A DNA stretch of 64,000 nucleotides from Minwuia thermotolerans. GTDB taxonomy: Bacteria; Pseudomonadota; Alphaproteobacteria; Minwuiales; Minwuiaceae. The notes under the pieces are model-generated. The model was not told the DNA's origin. It was given only the letters and a program-made list of their open reading frames with translations, and ran no database searches. Positions 27,514 through 36,500 of the stretch are shown in pieces. The stretch's first letter is position 1, and every line of letters begins with the position of its first letter. The position numbers were made by a program, and so were the translations under genes. The stretch is taken from positions 1 to 64,000 of the forward strand of contig NZ_PIGG01000022.1 of assembly GCF_002924445.1 (NCBI RefSeq), given 5' to 3'.

Positions 27514-28113
27514 GAGCCGGCACTGGAGGGATTTGCGCTCGGCTTCGGCCTGATCCTGGCGATCGGGGCGCAGAATGCATACGTGCTGCGTCAGGGGCTG
27601 AAGCGACGCCATGTGCTTCTGATCGCCTCCATTTGCGCGCTGTCCGACGCCCTGCTGATCGGGGCGGGGGTCATGGGACTGGGCGCGCTGATCGGGCAGG
27701 CGCCGCAACTCGTCTGGTGGGTGACGCTGGGCGGGGCCGTGTTCCTGTTCGCCTATGGCGCGCTGGCGCTGGGCCGGGCGTTGCGTCCGGGCCGGCTGCT
27801 GCCCGCCGGGGGCGCGGAGACATCGTGGCGCGCGGCCGCCGCCGCCACGCTCGCCTTCACCTTTCTGAACCCGCATGTCTATCTCGACACGGTCGTGCTG
27901 CTGGGCGGGATCGCCGCACGCCACGATGCGGAGGGACGGCTGTTGTTCTGGCTGGGCGGGGCCGTCGCCAGCGCCGTCTTCTTCTACGGGCTGGGATTTG
28001 GCGCGCGTCTTCTGGCGCCGCTGTTCGCGCGGCCGGCGGCCTGGCGCGTCTTCGATATCGTGATCGGGCTGGTGATGTGGGCGATCGCCGCCAGCCTGGC
28101 CTCGGATCTCTGA
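27511..28113 (+). CDS. LysE/ArgO family amino-acid exporter
   Basis: A 200-residue inner-membrane protein of the LysE superfamily, probably exporting basic amino acids. The start FALGFGLILAIGAQNAYVLRQG carries the GAQNAYVLRQG signature of the LysE/ArgO branch, and TFLNPHVYLDTVVLLG is the second signature; about six hydrophobic helices are present. The likely start is a CTG behind a near-perfect Shine-Dalgarno, which gives the usual family length. It follows no regulator of the ArgP/LysG type in this window. Confidence 0.88.
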   Translation: MEPALEGFALGFGLILAIGAQNAYVLRQGLKRRHVLLIASICALSDALLIGAGVMGLGALIGQAPQLVWWVTLGGAVFLFAYGALALGRALRPGRLLPAGGAETSWRAAAAATLAFTFLNPHVYLDTVVLLGGIAARHDAEGRLLFWLGGAVASAVFFYGLGFGARLLAPLFARPAAWRVFDIVIGLVMWAIAASLASDL

Positions 28114-28117
28114 GGGA

Positions 28118-28846
28118 TCAGGATTTCCGGAAGATCTGCGCCGCGCCCCAGCCGGCGAAGGCGGCGATGACCACCGCGAACAGGCCATAGAACAGCGGCC
28201 ACTGGTGCGCGAACGAGAAAAGCGCCCGCTCGATGCCCGACTTGTCGATCAGGATGGGACTGGTCTGGGCGCTGACCACGCTGCCGTCCTGGAACAGATA
28301 GACTTCCGTCGTGTAGGAACCCACCGGCACGTTGGCGGGAAAGGCGATGGTGGACCGGTACAGCCGGTCGAACAGGATGGTGACGCCGCTGGTGTCCTGG
28401 TGGAACAGGTTGTTCTGTTGGCGCAACCGCTTGACGGCGGCGTCGAAGCCGGCCTCGGTGGCGCCGCCTTCGATGGACTCGACCCGGATGTTCTCGATGC
28501 CGATGCCGTGGCGGCGCAACACCCGCTCGCTGGCGATCTCTGTCAAGGGCCGGTTGGAAACCACCGCATAGAAACCCGGCACGTTGCGGTAGGTGACCGC
28601 GTCCGCGTTGACCCAGACGCCGGCGATGCGCTCCTTGCGCCGCACGGTCAGCGACTGCGGCGGGCCCTTGATGACGATGACGACGTCGCCGGGCTGGCTC
28701 AGCGAGCCGAACAGCAGAAGTTCGGTCCCCGTGAAGCTGGAATCAATGCCGATTCGTCTGGAGGAGATGTCGGAGACCAGCGGTGACTGCGCCTCGGCGG
28801 CGAGTCCGGTCAGCAGTCCGACGAGCAGGATCAGACGGGCGATCAA
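28118..28846 (-). CDS. TIGR02186 (alph_Pro_TM) membrane protein
   Basis: A 242-residue protein matching the alphaproteobacterial family of putative transmembrane proteins. A cleavable signal peptide (ARLILLVGLLTGLAAEA) precedes a periplasmic beta-rich domain (GIDSSFTGTELLLFG, PGFYAVVSNRPL), and a single C-terminal helix (FYGLFAVVIAAFAGWGAA) anchors it. Start is a TTG at 28846 that overlaps the stop of the upstream TSUP gene, with a GGAGG site before it. The constant pairing with a TSUP permease suggests an accessory role in its transport. Confidence 0.85.
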   Translation of the reverse strand: MIARLILLVGLLTGLAAEAQSPLVSDISSRRIGIDSSFTGTELLLFGSLSQPGDVVIVIKGPPQSLTVRRKERIAGVWVNADAVTYRNVPGFYAVVSNRPLTEIASERVLRRHGIGIENIRVESIEGGATEAGFDAAVKRLRQQNNLFHQDTSGVTILFDRLYRSTIAFPANVPVGSYTTEVYLFQDGSVVSAQTSPILIDKSGIERALFSFAHQWPLFYGLFAVVIAAFAGWGAAQIFRKS

Positions 28847-29766
28847 TGTCCTGCCTCCGCGCCGATGGCGATGCTGAACAGCTCCGATGGCACCGCGATC
28901 AGGTCGTAGGCCAGCTTGCCGCAGACCAGCAGCACCATGGCGGCGAGCAGGAAGCGGAGCTGTTCGCCCTTCAGATAGAGACCGACCCGTGTGCCGAACT
29001 GCGCGCCGATGACCGATCCCGTCAGCAAGAGGAGCGCCAGGACAACGTCCACGGTCTGGGTGTTGACCGAATGCAGGACGGTCACCGCAGCGGTGACGAA
29101 GGTGATCTGGAACAGCGACGTACCGACCACCACGGCGGTGGGCATGCCCAGCAGGTAGATCATCGCCGGCACCATGATGAAGCCGCCGCCGACACCCATG
29201 ATGGCGGCGAGAATGCCGACCAGGCAGCCGATGAGCAGCGGCGGCAGGGCGCTGATGTAGAGCTTGGAGCGCTTGAAGCGCATTTTCAGCGGCAGGCCGT
29301 GGATCCAGTAGTGCTGACGCTTCTTGCGGCGCGCGCCGCCGCGCCGCTGGCGGAACAGCGCCCTTGCGCTCTCGATGAACATCAACGCGCCGATGATCCC
29401 CAGGAAGACCACATAGCAGAGCTTGATCAGCAGGTCGCTCTGACCGAGCGTCTTCATCCAGGTGAAGATCACCGTGCCGATGACCGATCCGACCAGGCCG
29501 CCGCACAGCAGCACCAGTCCCATCTTCACGTCGACGTTCCTGCGCCGCCAGTGGGCCAGGGCGCCGGAGACGCTGGCGGCGACGATCTGGTTGGCCTCGG
29601 TCGCCACGGCCACGGCCGGCGGGATGCCGAGGAACATCAGCAGCGGCGTCATCAGGAAGCCGCCGCCGACCCCGAACATGCCCGAGAGAAAGCCCACGCC
29701 CGCGCCGAGCCCGAGCAGCAGGAATATGCTGACGGAGATCTCGGCGATGGGGAGATAGATCTGCAC
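28843..29766 (-). CDS. TSUP (TauE/SafE) family permease paired with TIGR02186 protein
   Basis: A 307-residue polytopic membrane protein with two pseudo-symmetric halves, each with a glycine-rich signature: GFLSGMFGVGGGFLMTP near residue 25 and GILAAIMGVGGGFIMVPA near 185. A basic cytoplasmic loop (RRGGARRKKRQH) joins the halves. The family exports sulfite or related anions. The stop overlaps the TTG start of the TIGR02186 gene, making a two-gene operon. Confidence 0.9.
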   Translation of the reverse strand: MQIYLPIAEISVSIFLLLGLGAGVGFLSGMFGVGGGFLMTPLLMFLGIPPAVAVATEANQIVAASVSGALAHWRRRNVDVKMGLVLLCGGLVGSVIGTVIFTWMKTLGQSDLLIKLCYVVFLGIIGALMFIESARALFRQRRGGARRKKRQHYWIHGLPLKMRFKRSKLYISALPPLLIGCLVGILAAIMGVGGGFIMVPAMIYLLGMPTAVVVGTSLFQITFVTAAVTVLHSVNTQTVDVVLALLLLTGSVIGAQFGTRVGLYLKGEQLRFLLAAMVLLVCGKLAYDLIAVPSELFSIAIGAEAGH

Positions 29767-29816
29767 GTCGGGTTCAGCGCCTCGTCGGGCCTGGAGGAAC
29801 GCGCCGGCGCAGGCGG

Positions 29817-30470
29817 TCAGCCTCGGAACAGTTTTCCGATACCTGCTGACCGACGTCCATTCCGTTCCTCTGTGAAATCCTGTCCCCTGGTGTCGGCGAG
29901 GCGCGCGAGTGTTCGCTCCAGCGGGCCGATCAGCTCCGCCGCGCGGCGCGCTTCCTCTGCCGAGCGGCGGACATCCTGCGCCAGAGCGGACAGATCGCGC
30001 AAGGTCCGGGACGTGTCGTCAACCGACTCCAGCGCTGGAAGCATGGCGCCGAGATATTCATGGATCAGCAACCGCAGTCGGTCGAATTCTTCCTGCATCT
30101 CGGGGGAGAGACCGCCCGAAGGCGCCGGATCATCGAGCTCCACCACGGCGGTCATGGGCTCGTCCCCGGAAACGTCCGGATCGGGCGAACCGGTGGACGT
30201 TGCGTTACGGTTGAGGAAATCTCGCGTCCGTTCGTCCAGCAGGACCCGGAAATCCGCCATGTCGGCCGCTGCCGCCGCGGTCGCGTCCTCCGCGGTGCCG
30301 TCCAGTTCCGCCAGCGCCGCTGCGCCGATGACGCGGCTCAGCCATTCGGCAAGGGTCTGGCCGGACTGGCGCGCGGCCAGACGCGCGGCCTCCTGGATTT
30401 CGCTCTCGACGCCACGGATGGTCCAGACGCTCCCGGAGCGGCCGCCGCGGTTGTCCGCATCGCCGGTCAT
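29817..30470 (-). CDS. Hypothetical protein sharing the PodJ-like N-terminal module
   Basis: A 217-residue soluble, acidic protein that I cannot name. Its N-terminal segment (WTIRGVESEIQEAARLAAR then GQTLAEWLSRVI) matches in pattern the N-terminus of the adjacent PodJ-like protein (WSVKGVELDARETAKAKAR, GMTLGQWLNRAI), so both carry the same helical module. The middle is low-complexity, and a coiled-coil-like stretch near 150-200 (RDLSALAQDVRRSAEEARR) precedes a basic tail. The ATG overlaps the PodJ-like stop (ATGA), so the two are coupled and probably work in the same polar complex. Confidence 0.65.
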   Translation of the reverse strand: MTGDADNRGGRSGSVWTIRGVESEIQEAARLAARQSGQTLAEWLSRVIGAAALAELDGTAEDATAAAAADMADFRVLLDERTRDFLNRNATSTGSPDPDVSGDEPMTAVVELDDPAPSGGLSPEMQEEFDRLRLLIHEYLGAMLPALESVDDTSRTLRDLSALAQDVRRSAEEARRAAELIGPLERTLARLADTRGQDFTEERNGRRSAGIGKLFRG

Positions 30471-33217
30471 CCGCCCGACCGCAGGCCTTCGAGCACCTGC
30501 ATCGTGACCTGTCCGGTCTCGGGCAGGCCCTGGCTCTCCTGCCATTGCCGGATTGCGTCGCGGGTGCGGGCGCCGATCAGGCCGTCGGGCTCGCCGGGGT
30601 CGTAGCCACGGTCGACGAGCAATTGCTGCAGTTCGCGAATCTGGTCGCGCCGAGTCAGGGTCTGGCCGCTGTCCGACGGCGCCGTTGCGGCATTCTCGCC
30701 GCTGGCCGGCGTAAAGGCGTCGACACGGGCATCGACTTCCGTGCGCTGTTCCTGGGTCAGCAGGGGAATGACGCGGCGCACGTCGGCTTCAGCCGTCTCG
30801 TCGCCCGACCTGGCAGCCAGGCGGAACCAGTAATAGGCCTGCTCGAAGTCGCGCGGGACCCCAAGCCCCCCTTCGTAGAGCACGCCCATGTTGTACTGCG
30901 CATCGACCAGGCCCTGTTCGGCCGCCTCGCGGAACCAGCGCGCGGCCTGGAAGTAGTCTGGCGTGCCCAGGTCGTCCTGCGCATAGACCTCGCCCAGATA
31001 CTTCTGCGCATCCGCATGTCCCGACCGCGCGGCGGCGTGCAGCCAGAGTTTGGCGAGATCGATATCGCGCGGCACGCCCACGCCCTGACGGTACATCACG
31101 CCCAGATTGGCCTGCGCGTCGACATGGCCCTGCTGGGCGGCGCGGTCGAACCAGTCCGCCGCCTCGCCATAGCTGACGTCGACGCCCACGCCGTCGCGGT
31201 AGCGGATGGCCATTTCGTACTGAGCCTCGGCATCGCCGTCGCGAGCGGCGGCAAGAACGGGATCAACCTCGGATTCCTGCGGCGCGGAAGCGGGCGCCGC
31301 CGGCTCTTCCGGCTTCACGGCGGCGAGGTCGGTCTCGCTGGTCTCCATCTGCAGCGGCGGTTCGTCGGTCGCGGCGGATGATGCCGCTGACGCGGCCGCG
31401 GATGCCGGTTCCGGAGAAGCGGTCTCAGGCGCACGCTCGGTCGCTGCGGGCGCCGTCGCTTCACTCTCCGCCATTGGCGCCTCGGCGCCCGGTTCCTCGC
31501 CGCCGGCAGGCAGTTCGAACCGGCCGACGGCGGTCAGGCCGTCTTCCCAGAGCGCCTTGGCCCGCTCCGCGACCTGCTGGAAGGCCGGCGTTCCGACGAA
31601 CCAGTAGCCGCCCAGCAGCAGCGCGAGGAAGATCACCGCCGCAACGAGATAACCCCGGCCGCGCCGGCGCGGCGGGTAGGGCGCAGGGGCCGGCGGTTCC
31701 CGCCGGTCGATGTCGATGGGCCGATCGAGCCGCATCCCGCCGTCGCGGCGAGTGGCTTCCGGTTCTTCACGGCCCGGGCTCTGGAAGCCGCCGTCGTCGC
31801 CGAATGCGCCGACGCCGCCAAGACCGCCTTCGTCGCGATCATCCGGCGGTGGCGTGTGACCGGCCAGCGTATCGCCGAGCAGCGATTCCACCGGCACGAG
31901 CCGCCGTGGCCGGTCGGGAGTCGCGTCTTCGGGGATTTCCGTCGCCATGGCGGGGCCGCCATCGGAACGCGGCGGAACGGTTTCGATCGGATCGATTGCG
32001 GCTGCCGCTTCGGGTTCCGGCTCGGCATCGGCTGCGATCTCTTCCCCCTGCTCCTCCTCGGGCGCCGCGTCCGGGTCGTCGAAGGGGGGCAGGTCATGGA
32101 AGAGGGGATCGCGGTATTCATCGGACTCGTGCCTGGGCGCGATCCGTTCATCCTGACGGGCGGTCAGGTCGTGCAGCGCGGCCAGTTCCGGACTTGCTTC
32201 CGGCAGCGGCGCGTCCGCAGGTTCGTCCTCCGCTTCGGGCGCTGGCGGCTCGGCCTCGGCATCCTCGGTTGCCGGTTCCGCGGCGTCGGCCGGGGGCGGC
32301 AGCGCATCGGATTCGGCCTGCGCCCGCTCGCGCGCGCCGAGCCGGCCTTCGAGATCGCGGATGGCGTCGGTCACTGGAGCGAGCATCGCCGCAAATGCGG
32401 CGTCTCGGCCTGCCGGGCCGGTCTGACTGTCGCGTTCGGCGAGTTCCCGGCGGAGCGCGGCGAGCTCTTCGGCGAACTGGTCCGGGCGCGCGTCCGCGTC
32501 GCGGGGGGCCGGCAGGCCGTGGCCGGTGTCTTTCACCGCGGCCTCGACCTCGTCGATCTTGGCGGCGATGTTGACCATGCCGTTCATCAGCTTGCGGATG
32601 TCTTCCGCCTGCCGCTCGACGATCGCCTTGAGTTCGGCGGTCTCGCCGCCGGCGCCGGGCGGGGCGTCCAGCCGCTCGGCGAGTTCTGTGACGGCGCGGC
32701 GGACATCTTCCAGTCCGGCGCGGTCTTCCGGTGCCCCGCCGATCCGTTGTTCCAGCCGGCTCAGGCCCTCCCGCAATGGCGTCAGGTCGGTCTGCTCCGA
32801 GGTCTTGCGGTCGAGCTCGTCGAGACGGCGCACGATGGTCAGCAGGCCGCGTTCCAGCCTGGGCTGGTCGATCTGCTGTTCCGGCGCCGGTAGCGCCCGG
32901 GCCATACGGTCGACGCGTTCGCCGATATCGTCCAGCGCGGCCTCCAGCCGGGCGGCTTCGGGTATGGCCGAGCCGCCGGCGTCGCGCAACTGATCGACGC
33001 GGCGCGCCAGTTCGGCGATCGCCCGCATCACCCGCGCGGTCTCCAGCGAACCGCCACCCTGTGGCGCCGGCGCCGGCGGGGCAGGCTTGTCAGCCTCGAC
33101 AATCGCCCGGTTGAGCCATTGGCCGAGAGTCATACCTGCCGCCCTGGCCTTGGCCTTCGCGGTTTCGCGGGCGTCCAGTTCGACTCCCTTGACGCTCCAT
33201 GGCGCGCCAGCCTTCAT
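30467..33217 (-). CDS. PodJ-like polar organelle protein (coiled coil, TM, Sel1, PG-binding)
   Basis: A 916-residue bitopic protein with the architecture of Caulobacter PodJ. In order: a short N-terminal helical module (GVELDARETAKAKARAAGMTL); coiled coil to about 300; an acidic Pro/Ala-rich disordered region to about 515; one membrane helix near 522-542 (YLVAAVIFLALLLGGYWFVG); a periplasmic low-complexity segment; four Sel1/TPR repeats at about 660-820 (AEAQYEMAIRYRDGVGV and kin); and a C-terminal peptidoglycan-binding domain (YDPGEPDGLIGARTRDAIR). PodJ places polar structures and factors. No polar target gene is adjacent, so the target is unknown. Confidence 0.82.
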   Translation of the reverse strand: MKAGAPWSVKGVELDARETAKAKARAAGMTLGQWLNRAIVEADKPAPPAPAPQGGGSLETARVMRAIAELARRVDQLRDAGGSAIPEAARLEAALDDIGERVDRMARALPAPEQQIDQPRLERGLLTIVRRLDELDRKTSEQTDLTPLREGLSRLEQRIGGAPEDRAGLEDVRRAVTELAERLDAPPGAGGETAELKAIVERQAEDIRKLMNGMVNIAAKIDEVEAAVKDTGHGLPAPRDADARPDQFAEELAALRRELAERDSQTGPAGRDAAFAAMLAPVTDAIRDLEGRLGARERAQAESDALPPPADAAEPATEDAEAEPPAPEAEDEPADAPLPEASPELAALHDLTARQDERIAPRHESDEYRDPLFHDLPPFDDPDAAPEEEQGEEIAADAEPEPEAAAAIDPIETVPPRSDGGPAMATEIPEDATPDRPRRLVPVESLLGDTLAGHTPPPDDRDEGGLGGVGAFGDDGGFQSPGREEPEATRRDGGMRLDRPIDIDRREPPAPAPYPPRRRGRGYLVAAVIFLALLLGGYWFVGTPAFQQVAERAKALWEDGLTAVGRFELPAGGEEPGAEAPMAESEATAPAATERAPETASPEPASAAASAASSAATDEPPLQMETSETDLAAVKPEEPAAPASAPQESEVDPVLAAARDGDAEAQYEMAIRYRDGVGVDVSYGEAADWFDRAAQQGHVDAQANLGVMYRQGVGVPRDIDLAKLWLHAAARSGHADAQKYLGEVYAQDDLGTPDYFQAARWFREAAEQGLVDAQYNMGVLYEGGLGVPRDFEQAYYWFRLAARSGDETAEADVRRVIPLLTQEQRTEVDARVDAFTPASGENAATAPSDSGQTLTRRDQIRELQQLLVDRGYDPGEPDGLIGARTRDAIRQWQESQGLPETGQVTMQVLEGLRSGG

Positions 33218-33524
33218 CCTGGTGCTCCCTGCAACTGGACCGGGTAGAACCCTTGACTACCGATTCAATCAACCGGCCAATCCTAGGGGCATTCGTCCTT
33301 TGGGGGTAGGGCCTGATTTCCCGCGATGACGCAGGGCCGTGGCGGCACGATCCGGATACCTCGGCCGCATCCGATGGACGCTGCGGTACGGCCTGGCCCG
33401 GGGGCATTTCAGTTGCGCCCGCCGCACCTTTCTGGTTTAACCGATTGGCGAACAAGAAAAACAAGACAATCAAGGGTCCGCTGCGGCAAGTACGTTCTGT
33501 TGATGGCCTGTTAGGAGGGCGATC
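33218..33524. other. Intergenic promoter region between podJ-like and RTX genes
   Basis: A 307-bp divergent region that must carry promoters for both neighbours. No gene is credible in it. An AT-rich, A-tract-containing run (about 33435-33475) is the likeliest promoter area for the RTX gene. A clean AGGAGG ribosome-binding site (33513-33518) stands 6 bp before the RTX ATG. No specific operator could be identified by eye. Confidence 0.45.
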
Positions 33525-36500
33525 ATGTCGCTGTTGTGCGAGTTGCTGCGGATTGATGCCCGTGCACGATTGACGTTCGTCAATGAAACGGGGACGTCGG
33601 GCGGCGATGTCCTGATCGGCAGCCCGCTGGACGATACCCTGTCGGGGCTCGGCGGTGATGACACCATCCAGGGCAATGACGGCAACGACCTGCTGACCGG
33701 CGGGGCGGACAATGATTTCGTGACCGGCAACGCAGGCGACGACACCTTCGTGGGCGGTCTGGGCGACGACACCTATCTGGGCGGCGCGGACCTCAATCAG
33801 GTGGACTATTCCGCCCAGGTCGCGCCGGTCACGGTGGACCTCGGTCTCGGACTCGCCAGCGGCGCCGGCATCGGCGCCGACACGCTCGACGCCATCCAGA
33901 ACGTGATCGGCGGGGCCGGAGGCGACACCATCTCCGGCAACGCCTCGGGCAATTTCATTGATGGCCGCGACGGCGACGACTCCCTTTCAGGCGGCGATGG
34001 TCTGGATACGCTGTTCGGCGGCGCGGGCGCGGACACGCTCGATGGCGGCACGGGCGGCGACCTGATCAACGCGGGCGAAGGCGGTGACCTGGTTTCCGGC
34101 GGTGACGGTCTGGACACGGTTTTCGGCAAGGACGGCGACGATACCATCGACGGCGGCGCCGGCGCGGATTCGCTGGCGGGGGAGATCGGCGACGATTCGA
34201 TCGACGGCGGGGCGGATTCCGATGAGATCGCGGGCGGCGCGGGCCAGGACACGCTGAACGGACAGGACGGCAACGACATCCTCGTGGGTGGCGGTGACGA
34301 CGACACGCTTCTCGGCGAGGCCGGCTTCGACCGGTTGTTCGGCCAGACCGGGGCGGACGTGCTTTTCGGCGGCTCGGAGAACGATCTTCTGGATGGCGGC
34401 AGCGGTGACGATCTGCTGGACGCCGGCGATGGCGACGATCTGGTGCGCAGCCGCGAGGGCTCCGACACCGTGTTCGCCGGTCTGGGCAACGACATCGTCT
34501 TCGGCGGCCAGGGCGGCGACAGTCTGGCCGGCGGCGATGGCGCCGATACGCTGCGCGGGGATCTGGGCAGCGACACAATCGGTGGCGCGGATACGCTGGA
34601 GGGCGGCGACGGCGACGACGATATCCAGGGCGGCCGCGGCAACGACCTGATCAGCGCCACGGGCGGCGCCAACCGGATGTTCGGACAGGAGGGCGCGGAC
34701 ACGCTGTCGGGCGGCGTCGACGCCGACACACTGGTGGGCGGCGAGGCGGATGACACGCTTGACGGCGGCGAAGGCGACGACCGCGTAGTCGGCGATGACG
34801 GCGACGATCTCGCCGCGGGCGGCCTCGGCAATGACGAGGTGGCCGGCGGCCAGGGTGCGGACACGCTGACCGGCGGCGACGGCATCGATACGGTGCGCGG
34901 CGGCGCCGACAACGACTCGATCTCCGGCGGCGCGGGCGCGGACCTGCTGGAAGGCGGCTCAGAGAACGATACGGTCGCGGGCGACGGCGGCAACGACACC
35001 ATGCTGGGCGATTCCGGCGACGATCTGCTGGATGGCGGAGCGGGTGCGGATTCGATGTTCGGCGGCTCCGGCGTCGACACGCTGCTTGGCGGCGACGACG
35101 GCGACACCATCGTCGGCGGCTTCGGCGGCGATTCCGTCGACGGCGAGGCGGGCAATGATTTCGTGTCGGGCGAACAGGGCAACGACCGGGTCTTCGGCGG
35201 CATCGGTGACGACACCGTGGCCGGCAACGAGGGCGACGACACCCTGTTCGGCGGCGACGGCGCGGATTCCGTACTCGGCGGCGACGGTGACGATTCCACC
35301 GAGGGCGGCATCGGCGCGGACACCATCCGCGGCGGTCTCGGGGCCGACCGCATCCTGGGGCAGGACGGCAATGACTCGCTCAACGGCGATCTCGGCGACG
35401 ACACCGTCCTTGGCGGACTTGGAAACGATTCCATTCACGGCGAGGCCGGGCGCGACCAGCTGTTCGGCGAGGCCGGCGCCGACACCATCCGCGGTCTCGA
35501 CGACAACGATCTGATCCGCGGCGGCGATGACGCGGACCTGCTGTTCGGCAATGACGGCAAGGATACGGTCAAGGGCGACGATGGCGACGACGCGATCGAC
35601 GGCGGCGGCGGCATCGATCAGCTGTTCGGCGGCGTGGGCAACGACACCATCCTGGGCAATACCGGCAGCGATACGGTCGACGGCGGTCTGGGCGACGACA
35701 GCCTTTCGGGCAATGCCGGCAATGACATCATCCGCGGCCGGGAGGGCGGCGACAGCCTGTTCGGCGGCACCGAGTCCGACATCCTGGAAGGCGGCGAGGG
35801 CAGCGACAGCCTGGACGGCGGCTCCGACGACGATGTCCTGCGCGGCGGCGACGACGCCGACACGCTGCTCGGCCAGGGCGGCAACGACATCGTCAACGGT
35901 GACGGCGGCAACGATCTGCTGTTCGGCGGCTCCGGCAATGACGACATGCGCGGCGGCCTGGGCGACGACACCCTGATCGGCGCGTCCGGCGCGGACCGCA
36001 TGGCCGGCGGCGCGGGCATCGACGTCGCCGACTATTCCGGCTCTGCCGCAGGCGTGACAGTGAACCTGAACAACGGCAAGGGCGAGCGCTCTGATGCCGA
36101 GGGCGACGAACTGCGCAGGATCGAGAACGTCATCGGCACCTCGCAGGTCGACACGCTGCAGGGCAACGCCGACGCCAACGTGCTCGACGGCGGCGCGGGC
36201 GCGGACAATCTGATCGGCCTGGGCGGCGACGATACGCTGCTGGGCGGGCTGGACAACGACACGCTGAAGGGCGGCGCCGGCGCCGACAGCCTGGACGGCG
36301 GCGCAGGTATCGACGTGGCCGACTATTCGGGCTCGGCCGGACCCATCAGCGTCGACATCGGCCTCGGCCTTGCGACCGGCGGCGATGCCGACGGCGACAC
36401 GCTGACCGCCATCGAGGGCGCGATCGGCACCACCACCGACGACACGCTGATCGGCGACGCGGGCGCGAACTTCTTCCAGGGCGGCATCGGACAGGATTCC

